Part shown: positions 6,144-7,258 of the stretch, in pieces
Layout: each line of letters starts with the position of its first letter
How positions within the stretch are numbered: position 1 is the first letter of the stretch
NCBI GenBank assembly: GCA_029259675.1
Contig: JAJDES010000443.1
Location: 1-7,258 of the forward strand
Reading direction: 5' to 3'
DNA: 7,258 bases
Source of the DNA: Planctomycetota bacterium
Lineage (GTDB): Bacteria > Planctomycetota > UBA1135 > GCA-002686595
Translations under genes and position numbers: made by a program
The notes under the pieces: generated by a model
The model's database searches: none
What the model was told of the DNA's origin: nothing
What the model saw: the letters and a program-made list of their open reading frames with translations, nothing else

Positions 6144-6917
6144 TCAATACTTGACACTGAAGGCCGCCTCTTTGGGCAACCAACCGCGTTGGCCATTGTC
6201 CGTTTCGACCTTGACCCACTGCCCCAACTCGTCCACGCGTTCGACCTGGACGCCGGCACTCAATTGGGCAATGGGCGTATGTTCTTCAGCCGGTTCCGCG
6301 CGCAAGGCGATGCTCGGGTGAGCGACGATGAGCATCGGATCGGTGTCGGCGTGGGTGGTCTGCCACACCAGGGGCGTGCTGCAGAGGGCCGCGACGCAAA
6401 AGCCAAGAATCGAAAGCCGCACCCAAAAGCGTCCGCCGCGCAGGGCTTCGCCCAAAAGTGCCAAGCCGAAAACGGCCAGCCCCAACAACACAAGCCATTG
6501 GGACTCCGCTTCGTCAACGGACCAAAGCAAGCGCTTCAGCGTCGCGCTCAAGTCGCCACCATCGGCCGGGTCGAGCGCTGCCTCGCGCCGCGCGTACTCC
6601 AGATTCGCGTGGGCATCTTCGTGCCTGGGCGACAGGCGAATGGCAGCGGTGTACCAGCCCACAGCTTCCATGCGGTCACCCCGACGCCAAGTTGCGTTGC
6701 CCAGGTTGTAGCAAAGAACGGCGCGCTGGGATGCCGGCCGGGGTTCCTCCAAGAGCTTGCGCCAGTGCCCCTCCGCCGTTTCGTACAGGCCCGAGCGATA
6801 GGCTGCAACGGCCGCTTCGTTGTCCGCTTCAAGTTGGGGCTTGGGGTTCGCCAAGCTCGGACTCCAAAGGCACAGGCAAAACAGAGCCGAGAACAAGATT
6901 GTGCGCAAGGACATCAT
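6144..6917 (-). CDS. batE: BatE-like protein (TPR, two membrane segments, SH3b domain)
   Basis: 257 residues with the architecture of BatE, last gene of the Bacteroides aerotolerance (bat) operon, whose products are thought to form an envelope complex with VWA proteins; the molecular role is unclear. A signal peptide (about 1-23, cleavage near SLA/N) is followed by TPR-like helices at about 32-108 (AVAAYRSGLYETAEGHW, then CYNLGNATWRRGD and AVGWYTAAIRLSP). Two hydrophobic segments (141-157 and about 168-187) anchor it, and a bacterial SH3-like domain (about 194-257) ends with the RGWLP motif (244-248). The start ATG at 6917 forms an ATGA overlap with the upstream gene and has AGGGGG 7 nt upstream; ATG 6914 is an equally possible neighbour. 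An upstream in-frame ATG at 7112 would add 65 residues overlapping the BatD-like gene in another frame and hide the signal peptide, so it is rejected. Confidence 0.85.
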   Translation of the reverse strand: MMSLRTILFSALFCLCLWSPSLANPKPQLEADNEAAVAAYRSGLYETAEGHWRKLLEEPRPASQRAVLCYNLGNATWRRGDRMEAVGWYTAAIRLSPRHEDAHANLEYARREAALDPADGGDLSATLKRLLWSVDEAESQWLVLLGLAVFGLALLGEALRGGRFWVRLSILGFCVAALCSTPLVWQTTHADTDPMLIVAHPSIALRAEPAEEHTPIAQLSAGVQVERVDELGQWVKVETDNGQRGWLPKEAAFSVKY

Positions 6918-7258
6918 GCCAGCGCCCCCTTCGACAATTTGTCGGCGAGCTTCAATAGTTCGCCGCTGGAAACGGATGAGCCATTTCGTTTCGCCTTGGA
7001 ATAGGCGCCGCTCTCCAAAGTTTCGATGGCGGTTGCCAATTCGCGCCCCAATTCGTGCGAACCACCGCGGCTCTCCAAGTGCTCTTCGACATCGCGCCCC
7101 ACCCAGGCCCAATCCGCCTCGCGACTACACGCCGCCAAGAAGCGATGCAACGCCTTCAAATAGGCGCTGGGGTCGTTCGAACTCTCGGCCTGGCGCAAAT
7201 CTTTTTGCAAGGTCTTGAATGCCCGCCGACGGCGGCGCTCAAGCGGAGCGGAGGGATC
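6914..7258 (-). CDS. batD: BatD-like protein, C-terminal cytoplasmic tail (5' end outside window)
   Basis: Only the last 114 residues are in the window and the frame is open to the right edge. The fragment starts with a basic cluster ERRRRR (7-12), as expected just after a membrane helix on the cytoplasmic side. A helical region follows: AYLKALHRFLAACSRE (about 30-45), then GRDVEEHLESRG and GRELATAIETLESGAYS. This Y..AL..FL / LE..L...G / L...ELE..AYS pattern is what the C-terminal tail of BatD (oxygen-tolerance family) usually looks like. The identification leans strongly on its position directly before batE with a 4-nt ATGA overlap. A TTG at 7210 could be mistaken for a start, but the frame continues upstream without a stop. 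The N-terminal domains that would confirm the family are not visible. Confidence 0.65.
   Translation of the reverse strand, partial: DPSAPLERRRRRAFKTLQKDLRQAESSNDPSAYLKALHRFLAACSREADWAWVGRDVEEHLESRGGSHELGRELATAIETLESGAYSKAKRNGSSVSSGELLKLADKLSKGALA
6925..6930 (-). promoter_or_regulatory. Shine-Dalgarno-like AGGGGG of batE
   Basis: AGGGGG on the minus strand, 7 nt before the ATG at 6917 and inside the end of the BatD-like gene, supports the ATGA-coupled start. It is not a perfect AGGAGG. Confidence 0.45.

Noticed and set aside
6060..7004. 314-codon plus-strand frame over batE
   Set aside because: It is antisense to a protein with a signal peptide, TPR, membrane segments and SH3b domain, and no domain is visible in the shadow.
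6918..7112. N-terminal extension of BatE to ATG 7112
   Set aside because: The added 65 residues run inside the BatD-like coding sequence in another frame and precede a good signal peptide. The ATGA overlap at 6914-6917 is the better start.
1..7258. Search for tRNAs, rRNAs, riboswitches, CRISPR arrays, IS ends and attachment sites
   Set aside because: No cloverleaf, direct-repeat array, transposase or terminal inverted repeat is visible. Coding sequence fills nearly all of the window, with only three gaps (6, 63 and 137 bp).

Overview
The window reads as a GC-rich bacterial chromosome segment with five protein-coding loci and no RNA genes, mobile elements, CRISPR arrays or long repeats that I can see. 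An FGly-type sulfatase lipoprotein, a sulfatase-fold relative whose C-terminus ends in LGYL, a bat (aerotolerance) operon end, an AftB-like GT-C protein and mostly weak or absent Shine-Dalgarno sequences suggest Planctomycetota or a neighbouring group (Verrucomicrobiota, Lentisphaerota, Myxococcota). This is an inference from gene content, not a phylogenetic result.

Layout. Positions 1-1171 (minus) hold a GT4 glycosyltransferase, cut by the window edge. It overlaps by 4 nt the end of a sulfatase-fold lipoprotein (1168-2694, minus). A 63-bp divergent intergenic region (2695-2757) follows, with a perfect 6-bp inverted repeat. Next is a second sulfatase lipoprotein (2758-4374, plus), which looks catalytically competent and resembles N-sulfoglucosamine sulfohydrolase. 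Only 6 bp away, in convergent orientation, ends a polytopic GT-C type glycosyltransferase (4381-6006, minus). A 137-bp gap then precedes BatE (6144-6917, minus), which overlaps by 4 nt the C-terminus of a BatD-like protein running off the right edge (6914-7258, minus).

How the genes fit together. The left part is a surface-glycan neighbourhood: a cytoplasmic GT4, a membrane GT-C, a probable glycan sulfatase and a sulfatase-fold lipoprotein. The most notable point is that this last protein appears to be a pseudoenzyme. It keeps the alkaline-phosphatase-superfamily framework but has Leu at the nucleophile position and Ser-Phe where the Asp-His metal ligands should be. It is translationally coupled to the glycosyltransferase and divergent from the intact sulfatase. 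The right part is the 3' end of a separate bat operon. There is no gene-free stretch longer than 300 bp.
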